Assembly: GCF_007747995.1 (NCBI RefSeq)
Contig: NZ_CP036276.1
Location: forward strand, 7,306,001-7,370,000
Length of the DNA: 64,000 nt
DNA from: Symmachiella dynata
Lineage (GTDB): Bacteria > Planctomycetota > Planctomycetia > Planctomycetales > Planctomycetaceae
Direction of reading: 5' to 3'
Position 1 is the first letter of the stretch. Every line of letters starts with the position of its first letter. Shown in pieces: positions 53,262 through 64,000 of this stretch. A program made the position numbers and the translations under genes. Under the pieces are notes generated by a model, which worked only from the letters and a program-made list of their open reading frames with translations, made no database searches and was not told where the DNA came from.

Positions 53262-56132
53262 TCACTCCCCACTTAGCATCACGGCGTTGTCGTAGTACAT
53301 CAGCAGTGCTGGGTCTTCTTGGATGATTTCCTCACGCACACGCTCAGCCATCTCGACAATGGCCTTGTAGTCGTTCTTCTGCCAACACTCCTTGAAACCT
53401 GCTCGCAACGCTTCTGTTCGGACGGTCTTGAGCTTCTTTTTGGTCGCTTCTCGGTACTCGTTGAATTCTTTCATCAACGCCCGGTGCCGAATTTTCTCCA
53501 AGTCCACTTCCTTTCGAGGATCGGGCACATACCAACGACCTTTGGCTTTGGCTTTCAGCTTGGGATCGCCTTTGGGCAGATTACGAACATCCTTGAAGTT
53601 GCTCGACAGGTATCCATGAATTTGGCTGGGCACGTCATCCTTGTCGTCATAGCAGAGAAAGTTCTGATCCAGTAGCTCTGAGAGTTCGAGAGTTCGTTCG
53701 TGTTTTTCCCAGCCAGCAACTTCTTTCATGAACTGTGGCTGAAGCTCTTGAAACGACTGCGGCTTTTGCTTGAGTTGCTGCTTCAGCCATTGAATCGCAC
53801 TGGCTTCATCGCTGACGAACAACTCAAGCTGAGCAACCTTCTCAACGGTCATTCGCTTGCGGTCGTACTCCTCCACCTGCTCTGGGAGGAAGTGCATTCC
53901 ATCTCGTTCTGGAAACTTTTGGTAAAGCTCTGCACGGAACTCGGCTGAGGAAAGTGGCACCGATACGCCCCGCTGAACATGAAAAGCCACCATTCGGTCA
54001 AACAGAAGGTTTCCTTGACGTTCGGCAACTGGCTCTATTTTTCCCGCTTTGACCACGAACACCGGTAACTGGTTCAAGTGTGTGTTTACGAAGTCCCATG
54101 CTCCATCCTCGGTTCCAGCCTTCTCTTTGAATCGATTCTCCAAGCCACCGTTTGGTTTGTATGCAGAGATAATTAAGTCTCGCTTTACGGTATTACCGCT
54201 CACAACTTGCTGGAATGAACCCTGCTTCTTGTCCAACGTCCGAACGTCCGCAACCACAAAACCGGCATTCTCAAGTGCCTCCTGAATCGCATTCCACACG
54301 CTGTTCCGAGAGTTATGAAACTCGACAGTCATCCACCTTCCCGGCTTCAGGACTCGACAGTAGTTTTTGAAACACTCACTCATCAAATGCTGGTAGTCGA
54401 GGAGCGTCTTATCTTTCACACGGTCAACGATAGCCTCTTGCAATGGCGCAGTTCTCACGTCGTGCCACGATTCGATGAGGATGTTCAGGTCCGAATAATA
54501 GATATTCTCACCAAATGGAGGATCAGTGAAAATGTAGTCAATGCTGTCTTCGGCAAGGCAGACGGATGCCAAGTCTTGTGTAGTGATTACCTGATTTCCG
54601 TTTTCAACCATGTGCGATGCGAAAGCGCTACTGAGACGCTTCAACTTGCCTTCCAAGTTGTACCACGGTGACACTTCAGAAAGCTGCGATGCAACATAGA
54701 AGACACCGCTCAATGCACGGTTTGTCTGCGAAAAGTGCGACGGGCTATATCGATTCAATACGGACATCCCCCAGACAGCTTGTTCAACGAAGAACAAGAG
54801 CATGTTCTTTAGCCGTCGCTCAGGGCATTGGGATGCTCGCTCCCATAGTGCCGATAGAATGTGTGAAGGACGAGGAAGGAAGAAGTGGTGGAGATGAGTT
54901 ATGTTTGCTGGTTTCATTCGGCCAACACGACGCATCTGCATATCCGGTAACTCAAGCATCGGCATGTGCGTCGGCATCGGAAGATCATCAACTCGCTTTA
55001 ACACATCCATGTCGAAGTCGTCAGGTGTTTTTACGTATTTCGAGCCCTTCGCCGAGTAGTGGATTGCAACCGGTACACGTCTCGGAAGCGGGACTGGTTT
55101 ATCCAAGGCACTATCGAATTTAGATTCATAGAGTAGCGTCAGGTTGTTCTTGCTTGACTCAACGCCGCAGTGAGGACATGGAAACGCTTTCTTTACTTTG
55201 CCCGATTTGCTATCCAATGCCTCGTCAACGAAGACAATCTCACCGCCACATTCTTCACATGAAAAGACTTCACTCCACACTGTGTATTCGATACGTCCCT
55301 TTGTCTTGCCATCCGAGTGCAACGTCTCGTACATCCAGCCGAACTCGTCTTCAATCTCGCTGAGTATGCGAGTGCCCTCCTTCTTCAATGCTTTGGCGTC
55401 AACGGGACTGCCGTAGTTTGAGGCAATGAACGTTGCAATCGGCGCAAGATCGTTAAGCACTGCTTTTCTTGCGCCGAGAGACGAGAAGGTTGTTGCAACG
55501 GCTTTTCCTTCGGGGTTCGGTCTCTCCTCAGAAATCTCGCCGCCGCTGGAGACTCGATAACCGAGGCCCTCGACGGCACTCTTGCTCCCACACAATTGAG
55601 CAGCAACACCTGTCATCCCCGTGCCGCAGAAACCATCGAAAACGACATCGCCCGGATCGGTGTAGTGGAGCAAATACCGCATGATCGCTTTGTGCGGCAC
55701 CTTGGTGTGGTATGAGTGTGCGGTGTAGATCGAGTCCGTCTTCCCTTCACTGACATCTGCGGTAAACGGCTCCCGGTGATATTTGGTTTTGGGGTCGTAT
55801 TGAGTTCCGTGATGCTCAACGAAGTCTTTCAAGAACGGATTCGGACACGCCGTGTAGTACGGTGGATCAGACATCGCAAGGATGTGCTCGTCATCTCCAA
55901 GTGGGAATCCGGGCATCTTCCGAAAATCCGTCTCCTTCAATTTTTCTGCCAGCAAGTTGAGGAAGTGGGCTCGTCTTGCGCCGTCGTTTGCGAATTGAAT
56001 CCCAAGGCATTCGACTGGCTCTGAGCCGTAGTCATAGTCCACTTCAAAAAGCTCGCCCGACCCTGCCTTCGCTGGAACGAGCTTATTCTTGAACAGTTCT
56101 TTTTCCTGCTTCTCTTGTGACTTCTTTGCCAT
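53262..56132 (-). CDS. pglX: BREX-3 adenine-specific DNA methyltransferase PglX (zinc-ribbon type)
   Basis: 956 residues. Catalytic DPPY at residues 89-92, S-adenosylmethionine motif FDGFCGTGMTG near 165 after DPGDVV, and a further TDPPFGENIYYSDLN near 537. A zinc ribbon lies between (CEEC near 292, CPHC near 320). This order, motif IV before motif I plus the inserted ribbon, is that of COG1743-like methylases used as PglXI in BREX type 3. The long C-terminal part (residues 700-956) is unlike ordinary methylases and may bind DNA. It marks host DNA, usually N6-adenine in a short motif, so the system can tell self from phage. Starts 3 bp after brxC. Confidence 0.9.
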   Translation of the reverse strand: MAKKSQEKQEKELFKNKLVPAKAGSGELFEVDYDYGSEPVECLGIQFANDGARRAHFLNLLAEKLKETDFRKMPGFPLGDDEHILAMSDPPYYTACPNPFLKDFVEHHGTQYDPKTKYHREPFTADVSEGKTDSIYTAHSYHTKVPHKAIMRYLLHYTDPGDVVFDGFCGTGMTGVAAQLCGSKSAVEGLGYRVSSGGEISEERPNPEGKAVATTFSSLGARKAVLNDLAPIATFIASNYGSPVDAKALKKEGTRILSEIEDEFGWMYETLHSDGKTKGRIEYTVWSEVFSCEECGGEIVFVDEALDSKSGKVKKAFPCPHCGVESSKNNLTLLYESKFDSALDKPVPLPRRVPVAIHYSAKGSKYVKTPDDFDMDVLKRVDDLPMPTHMPMLELPDMQMRRVGRMKPANITHLHHFFLPRPSHILSALWERASQCPERRLKNMLLFFVEQAVWGMSVLNRYSPSHFSQTNRALSGVFYVASQLSEVSPWYNLEGKLKRLSSAFASHMVENGNQVITTQDLASVCLAEDSIDYIFTDPPFGENIYYSDLNILIESWHDVRTAPLQEAIVDRVKDKTLLDYQHLMSECFKNYCRVLKPGRWMTVEFHNSRNSVWNAIQEALENAGFVVADVRTLDKKQGSFQQVVSGNTVKRDLIISAYKPNGGLENRFKEKAGTEDGAWDFVNTHLNQLPVFVVKAGKIEPVAERQGNLLFDRMVAFHVQRGVSVPLSSAEFRAELYQKFPERDGMHFLPEQVEEYDRKRMTVEKVAQLELFVSDEASAIQWLKQQLKQKPQSFQELQPQFMKEVAGWEKHERTLELSELLDQNFLCYDDKDDVPSQIHGYLSSNFKDVRNLPKGDPKLKAKAKGRWYVPDPRKEVDLEKIRHRALMKEFNEYREATKKKLKTVRTEALRAGFKECWQKNDYKAIVEMAERVREEIIQEDPALLMYYDNAVMLSGE

Positions 56133-56135
56133 TGG

Positions 56136-59840
<3,705 letters not shown>

Positions 59841-59852
59841 TTGGTTCAACCA

Positions 59853-60341
59853 TCAATGGCTTGCTGCTGCGGGGCTGGCAATCGAAAGCACAATTGCTTC
59901 GACATCCTTTTCCTGCACATATTCCGGGTGATCCGGCTCGGCGTAAGTGAGCACGCCGTCGCTAAAGGTTCCGTTCCACGCCACGACGACAATTCGGTTC
60001 TTTGAGTGATGCCGCAGAAGGGTCAGGGTGTTCGTCTGCAACGCCTTATCGAACAACAGTTCAATGTCATCGAGTAGGATGGGGCTACCTTCCTCTTCGT
60101 CGAGCAAATCGGAAAACAGCGTGGAGACTTTTGCTGGACGCTTCCGGCGAGGAATCTCCAACAGCTTCTGGCTGAGGCGGAGATTGACATTCACAAGAGG
60201 ACAGGCTTTTGCATCGACCAAAGCACGGAGAAGCTGCGTCTTGCCGCTGCCGCTCTCGCCAATGAGAAGCACGAGCTTCTCGTAGCGGGCTTCAGCCTGC
60301 TCAATCGCTTCCTTCAGTTTGTCGATGTCCGTTCCCGGCAT
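59853..60341 (-). CDS. brxF: BREX-3 small P-loop protein BrxF
   Basis: 162 residues from the ATG at 60341; a TTG at 60350 would add three. Walker A LIGESGSGKTQLLRAL near residue 28, Walker B SPILLDDIELLFD near 95, and a sensor strand NRIVVVAWNGTF. This is the short P-loop NTPase that opens BREX type 3 operons and is specific to that type; it probably works with BrxC. It lies 39 bp after the MerR-like gene. No strong ribosome site is visible for either start, so translation may be coupled. Confidence 0.88.
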   Translation of the reverse strand: MPGTDIDKLKEAIEQAEARYEKLVLLIGESGSGKTQLLRALVDAKACPLVNVNLRLSQKLLEIPRRKRPAKVSTLFSDLLDEEEGSPILLDDIELLFDKALQTNTLTLLRHHSKNRIVVVAWNGTFSDGVLTYAEPDHPEYVQEKDVEAIVLSIASPAAASH

Positions 60342-60380
60342 GTCACTCAAGCTGCCTGTTGTTCAACTCAATCCGACCAA

Positions 60381-60599
60381 TCACTTCGGCTTTTGACTCT
60401 CTTCCTGCGAACCGGGTGGCTCACGCACCTGATCGAGCAAGTCATCGAGTTCCTGCTGTTTGAACAGCCGGTAGCCGTTCACAGGGTGTCGATGCACTGC
60501 GATCTTCCCAGCGTTCTCCCAGTTGCGGAGCGTGTTCGGCGACACACCGAGGTACTCCGCTGCTTCCGAGATGCGTAAGAAATCTCTCAAGTTCTCCAC
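60381..60599 (-). CDS. MerR-like single-HTH regulator at the head of the BREX operon
   Basis: 72 residues. The start is the GTG at 60599, because AAGGAG (60607-60612 on the complementary strand) is exactly seven bases upstream; an ATG ten codons earlier has no such site. The text RISEAAEYLGVSPNTLRNWE, then GKIAVHRHPVNGYRLFKQQ, is the helix-turn-helix and wing of MerR/excisionase-type proteins, with the typical R-x-Y-R-L-F. It lacks an effector domain. It lies 30-39 bp before brxF, so it is co-transcribed and probably autoregulates the operon. BREX loci more often carry WYL-type BrxR regulators. Confidence 0.8.
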   Translation of the reverse strand: MENLRDFLRISEAAEYLGVSPNTLRNWENAGKIAVHRHPVNGYRLFKQQELDDLLDQVREPPGSQEESQKPK

Positions 60600-61261
60600 T
60601 GCCAGTCTCCTTAAACCCAGACGCCTCAAGGTCCACGTTCACGACTTTAGCAAACCTTACCAAGGTGGATTATGTTTGACAATCAGGTACAGTCCCGTGG
60701 GCTGGCTGAACAGAGTATTGATTAGCTGTGAATAATCGTATCCGGTCGATAGCGATAAGAAACAACTAAAATGACGTGGGTTGATGCGTCTAAACTGAAC
60801 ACATATCAGTTCGCACAAACTCGATTCCCAATCGACTTAATCCCTCTGGCTGCAGAATTGATGCGACATAGGGAACAGGTAAGACCTATAGTACAGATCA
60901 TCCAAGCGAGATAAGAACAATGGAGTTTGACTGGCAACTTGCTGAGCGATTGTTCGAGAAAATCTAGCACCCCGGCTATGCGTACTTGGCGGCCATTTTG
61001 GGACCTCGGGCGAGGCATCCTATGGGTACGAATGATGTTTGAGCGGATGTCTCATCGTGGTTGAAGGCGAGCCAGGTTTCAGGCTGCCCTGAAGCGCCTC
61101 TGATCGCGCTTTTGTCTGGGGGGACTCTTGTTGAGCGTTAGCGATTCCGTCACTGCGATTGCCGTCCAACGATCTCAGCCGTGAATTGAGAACACCGGAC
61201 CGTCGTCCGACAGCGCCATTGTATCAGCCGCGGCGGTGATTAAAGAGCGAAACGGTCATCA
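60600..61261. other. Intergenic region upstream of the BREX operon
   Basis: 662 bases. It holds the BREX promoter on the minus strand; CCTTGGTAAGG (60655-60665 region) is a small palindrome within it, of unknown role. A TTGACA occurs near 60676 on the plus strand without a convincing -10. A 47-codon plus-strand ORF is listed separately; otherwise nothing is recognised. Confidence 0.35.
60771..60914 (+). CDS. Doubtful 47-residue ORF divergent from the BREX operon
   Basis: ATG to TAA, protein-like composition with alternating hydrophobic residues (VDASKLNTYQFAQTRFPIDL, then IPLAAELMRHREQ and VQIIQAR). No ribosome site is visible and no family comes to mind. A 15-codon frame (MEFDWQLAERLFEKI) follows at once. 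It may be the 5' scrap of a decayed gene or a small antitoxin-like product. Confidence 0.25.
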   Translation: MTWVDASKLNTYQFAQTRFPIDLIPLAAELMRHREQVRPIVQIIQAR

Positions 61262-61756
61262 TCAGCCGTTGTCGTCCTGGCTCACTTCAATGTCGAAATC
61301 CGGCCATAGGGTCAGTTGTCCAGCGCACCACCGCCGTCCCCGTCTCCGTTTCCGTTTCCGTTTCACTGGAGCCGGTTTTTCCAGAGTGTTGCCCCCCGGA
61401 TGCACCGGCGGCGCCTGGTTGGGATTCGGGTACAGCAGCATCTCGTTTGCTTCAAGTGGTAGGCGGACGTATCCCATCAGCAACTCGTCGCCCGTGACCT
61501 GAATCGTCAAGCACTTCTCGCCCTTGAACGTCGGCAGCAGCCTGCGAAAGAGCGTTGCCTTCAAGAACAGCACGCCCGGCTCATAAACTGTGGCGGGAAT
61601 CTTGCCGGAGACTTCCAGCCCGTCGAGCTTGAGGAAGTCGTCCCTAGCCTCCAGGCGCAGAAATGGCCCAGCAAGTCCCTGATCCTTCTTCCGCCGGTCG
61701 TCTCTCACTATCGCGATGACCCGCTGAAAATGCGGCTTGTCGATAACGAATAACAT
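61262..61756 (-). CDS. Uncharacterised protein, possibly a sliding-clamp-like fold
   Basis: 164 residues, ATG at 61756 with AAGGTG upstream. Residues 1-115 alternate short strands and helices: MLFVIDKPHFQRVIAIVRDD, FLRLEARDDFLKLDGLEVSG, VYEPGVLFLKATLFRRLL, CLTIQVTGDELLMG, which recalls one domain of the DnaN beta-clamp (strand pairs with a K/S-x-x-F...LL helix). DnaN has three such domains, so this would be a single-domain relative. A proline-rich link and a strongly basic block (KRKRKRRRGRRW) suggest nucleic-acid binding. No enzyme motif. Divergent from the HNH endonuclease; the fold is my guess. Confidence 0.6.
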   Translation of the reverse strand: MLFVIDKPHFQRVIAIVRDDRRKKDQGLAGPFLRLEARDDFLKLDGLEVSGKIPATVYEPGVLFLKATLFRRLLPTFKGEKCLTIQVTGDELLMGYVRLPLEANEMLLYPNPNQAPPVHPGGNTLEKPAPVKRKRKRRRGRRWCAGQLTLWPDFDIEVSQDDNG

Positions 61757-62075
61757 CGGTCACCTTGGCTGGCCGCTCAGATCGTCCAAGACTGCCAACG
61801 CCAGTGGCGGGCAGGGTGCAACGAGCCAGGGAAAGCGGCCGCCCCCGGCCCGATTTAATCCGTCGAGAAGCGACCTCGACGAGCATCTGGCAACGACCAT
61901 CGTACCCACTGCAATAGACGCATGCTACGGAGTGCCCGAGAAACCCTTTCAGCCGCCCCACGCGCGGGTGCCGGGGACGAGGGACGAATTCCGCACCTAT
62001 TGCCGCCCTCATCCCGGTCTGATAGCGTGGACAGAGTCAAACCTTTTGCCCGCAACTCATTTAGGCGTACTCGGC
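61757..62075. other. Gap between divergent clamp-like and HNH genes
   Basis: 319 bases, GC-rich. The HNH gene frame is open through it, but the translation has no protein character and no start with a ribosome site, so I treat it as promoter region for both genes. Confidence 0.4.
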
Positions 62076-62972
62076 ATGACGCAGCAGGCTGTCCTCGCCA
62101 AATTCGACTCGCTGAACGTCTGGAAGAAAGGCGATCAACGGGCTCCGCATAAGCCGCTGCTTGTGCTCTACGCACTGGCCCGATGGCAACAGGGCGAACC
62201 GAACATCTCCTTCGAAACCGCGGCACCAGTGCTCACGGAGTTGCTCCAGGAATTCGGCCCAGATCGCAAGACCTACCACCCTGAATTACCGTTCTTCCAT
62301 CTGCAGAGCGACGGCGTTTGGAAGATGACGATGGACGGGGAACCGATCCCCCGAAAGGGAGCGCAGAATTTCACGCGCGGTGAACTCCTGAAACACCACT
62401 CGATTGGTTGCTTCTCGGACGACGTGCAGGCAGCGCTCAAACGGAATCCCGAACTGGCCGTAGAGATCGCCACAACAATTCTGGAAGGGCACTTCCCGGA
62501 GTCGTACCATCCGGAAATCCTCGCCGCCGTCGGCTTCGACGCCGAATCTCGATCCATCTCCAAACGTCGACCGCGCGACCCCCGGTTCCGCGACCGCATT
62601 TTGACGGCCTACGAGTATCGATGCGCGATCTGCGGGTTCGACGTGCGTCTGGGCTCACAATCGATTGCCTTGGAAGCAGCACACATCAAGTGGCATCAGG
62701 CGGGCGGACCAGACATGGAAATGAACGGTATCGCACTCTGCGCCCTGCACCACAAAGTCTTCGATCTCGGCGCGTTCACTATCAATCGCGAGTTGATGAT
62801 CGTCGTTTCGGAAAGGGCCAACGGATCAACGGGGCTGGAGGAGAACCTGCTACGCTTCCACGGCAGCGATCTGCGGGCGCCCCAGCGACCGGAGTTTGTG
62901 CCGCGCGGGGAGTTTACGGAATGGCATGGCAAAGAAGTGTTCAAGGGGAGGCCACGGTGGCTTCAGGCGTGA
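62076..62972 (+). CDS. Phosphorothioate-DNA-dependent HNH restriction endonuclease (ScoMcrA-like, type IV)
   Basis: 298 residues from the ATG at 62076 (MTQQAVLAKFDSLNVWKKGD). The N-terminal 165 residues match the sulfur-binding domain (SBD): APHKPLLVLYALARWQQGE, PFFHLQSDGVWKM, LKRNPELAVEIATTILEGHF and PESYHPEILAAVGFD, the last forming part of the hydrophobic pocket that grips the phosphorothioate sulfur. The C-terminal half is an HNH nuclease: YRCAICGFDVRL, ALEAAHIKWHQAGG, MNGIALCALHHKVFDLG with the zinc cysteines and catalytic histidines. It cleaves DNA carrying Dnd-type phosphorothioate marks and so conflicts with Dnd systems; no dnd genes are in the window. Cytoplasmic. Confidence 0.88.
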   Translation: MTQQAVLAKFDSLNVWKKGDQRAPHKPLLVLYALARWQQGEPNISFETAAPVLTELLQEFGPDRKTYHPELPFFHLQSDGVWKMTMDGEPIPRKGAQNFTRGELLKHHSIGCFSDDVQAALKRNPELAVEIATTILEGHFPESYHPEILAAVGFDAESRSISKRRPRDPRFRDRILTAYEYRCAICGFDVRLGSQSIALEAAHIKWHQAGGPDMEMNGIALCALHHKVFDLGAFTINRELMIVVSERANGSTGLEENLLRFHGSDLRAPQRPEFVPRGEFTEWHGKEVFKGRPRWLQA

Positions 62973-63105
62973 TCTCCACATCACGCAATCCGCGCAGAAC
63001 GATGTGACCGAAGCAGGTTGCACCTCGACTACCAGCTGCAAATGACGGTTCGTCCTTACGCACGGACGACAACTGAAAACGGGCCTTGACTCAACCTCAT
63101 CGCGT

Positions 63106-64000
63106 CTACATCTGTAAGTTCTGAATAGTTCTTCCTTTTGGCAACCGAGTTTTCTTAATCTCCGAAACATCTTTATCAAAACTCACTTGCAGACGGCCCT
63201 TTGGGATGTTCCAGAATTCTCCTAGCTTGCTTTTGAAATTTTCGACTCCGACCGGACGATACGAAAGCTCCCAAGCGGGGTCAGCGGCGTCCTCCTTCGA
63301 CGGAATCGTTTGCTCAACTCCGTTACACGTAATACTCGTTATCACGGCAGGGTCTTCGGCAAGGTCGAGTACAATCTTCGCTTCCAGGCGTTCCGGTGAC
63401 GCGTTGGGGAGCACGCCGAGCCGGTTACGGTGCGGTTCGAGTGCGGCGCGAATAAACGTTATGCTGTTTGTGAACTTGCCAATCTTTTCGATCGAGAAGA
63501 GATTTGCGAGGTGTTTTTTCTTGAGCTTGATATCCCTAAAGGCCCCTTCGTGATCGAAATATGCCTCGTAGAACATTCCGTTAAGGACATGCACAGCCCA
63601 TCCATCCGGGATTTTCGCAAGCTGTCGACGAAGATCATTCATCACCTCCGTCGCACGGTTCTCGTTGCCTTCGGCGCATTGATAAATGTTGCGACCGAGC
63701 ACAAACGCCTCGTCCACCGTTCGCTCAGTCCACTTCAGCTTTGTGAAGATTTCTTCGATCGCGGGACTTTGCTTGTACCAACTGTATGAACGAAGGGCGA
63801 GGATAATCTCTGTTACCGGGCTATCGGTCGGCATAGGAAAATCCACATCCGCGAGGCTAGAATCGGCATAGCCAAATGCTTTCAGGTCCGCGGGTGGCCG
63901 CTCCGGCCGTCTTTCCGCGGCTCGGCGTTCTTGTTCGCGCTTGTCAAGCTGCTCTTGCTCCCGAAGCCGAGGCTGTTGCAGGAGCGACATTGCCGAGACT
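63106..64000 (-). CDS. Uncharacterised protein, cut by the right window edge
   Basis: At least 294 residues. The frame is open to the right edge; the ATG at 63990 has no ribosome site, and the residues after it (LREQEQLDKREQERRAAERR) look like an internal charged coiled coil, so the true start is probably outside. The remainder alternates helices and strands (AIEEIFTKLKWTERTVDEAF, DGWAVHVLNGMFYEAYFDHE, KHLANLFSIEKIGKFTNSI, GVENFKSKLGEFWNIPKGRL). I recognise no family and see no membrane segment. The 133 bp before the HNH gene end hold nothing visible. In a defence island an accessory role is possible but unsupported. Confidence 0.65.
   Translation of the reverse strand, partial: VSAMSLLQQPRLREQEQLDKREQERRAAERRPERPPADLKAFGYADSSLADVDFPMPTDSPVTEIILALRSYSWYKQSPAIEEIFTKLKWTERTVDEAFVLGRNIYQCAEGNENRATEVMNDLRRQLAKIPDGWAVHVLNGMFYEAYFDHEGAFRDIKLKKKHLANLFSIEKIGKFTNSITFIRAALEPHRNRLGVLPNASPERLEAKIVLDLAEDPAVITSITCNGVEQTIPSKEDAADPAWELSYRPVGVENFKSKLGEFWNIPKGRLQVSFDKDVSEIKKTRLPKGRTIQNLQM

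Noticed and set aside
61737-62075. N-terminal extension of the HNH endonuclease by 113 codons
   Set aside because: Composition is not protein-like, and the SBD domain starts exactly at the ATG at 62076.

Overview
The window looks like a planctomycete chromosome, most likely family Planctomycetaceae. No single gene proves this. The evidence is a combination of lineage habits: an ECF sigma factor of the Rhodopirellula/Gemmata type next to a giant Ser/Thr kinase with WD40 repeats, two further Ser/Thr kinases, a small HARE-HTH protein, a DUF1580 protein, a secreted repeat protein with an N-terminal [12 protein letters not shown] motif, and a V-type ATPase operon containing DUF2764.

Layout. 1-20 kb is ordinary chromosome. 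It holds the end of a large enzyme that resembles PPi-dependent PEP carboxykinase, a GNAT acetyltransferase, two secreted alpha/beta hydrolases, the sigma/kinase pair, a kelch protein, a zinc-ribbon kinase, a NicO nickel/cobalt transporter near a Fur-family regulator, a GltS glutamate symporter and a lipoprotein amidohydrolase. 20.8-32.5 kb is an energy block, all on the minus strand: phosphoketolase, a clipped GlgX fragment and acetate kinase, preceded by a seven-gene V-ATPase operon. Its order is B-D-I-K-E-DUF2764-A, a circular permutation of the E-X-A-B-D-I-K order I recall from Bacteroidetes and spirochaetes. The K subunit carries residues matching the Na+ site of Enterococcus NtpK. 32.5-41.5 kb shows several decaying genes: an RND pump C-terminus with a frameshift, an RND adaptor without its pump, a small frameshifted gene, and an RTX-like repeat gene with a stop at codon 6.

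At 41831-41874 lies the 3' part of a tRNA-Met (CAU) gene with no 5' half, followed on the chromosomal side by its terminator. I read this as the displaced end of an attachment site. Everything to the right, at least 22 kb, is then an integrated island whose other end (intact tRNA, and probably the integrase) is outside the window. The island starts with a replication-type module: a DUF1580 regulator, a P4-type primase/helicase, a tiny zinc-ribbon ORF, and a set of 10-bp repeats arranged head to head. Next is a seven-gene defence operon that matches BREX type 3 in content and order (brxF-brxC-pglX-brxH-pglZ-brxA). It has an extra AlbA_2/Schlafen-type ATPase gene between pglX and brxH and a 72-residue MerR-like gene in front. 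Further right is an HNH endonuclease with a phosphorothioate-DNA-binding (SBD) domain, i.e. a type IV restriction enzyme of the ScoMcrA kind, divergent from an unrecognised clamp-like gene, and finally an unknown gene cut by the window edge.

The most interesting unit is this satellite-like or plasmid-like tRNA-Met island carrying a modified BREX-3 locus together with a phosphorothioate-dependent nuclease. All family calls are from sequence reading and memory; no searches were run.
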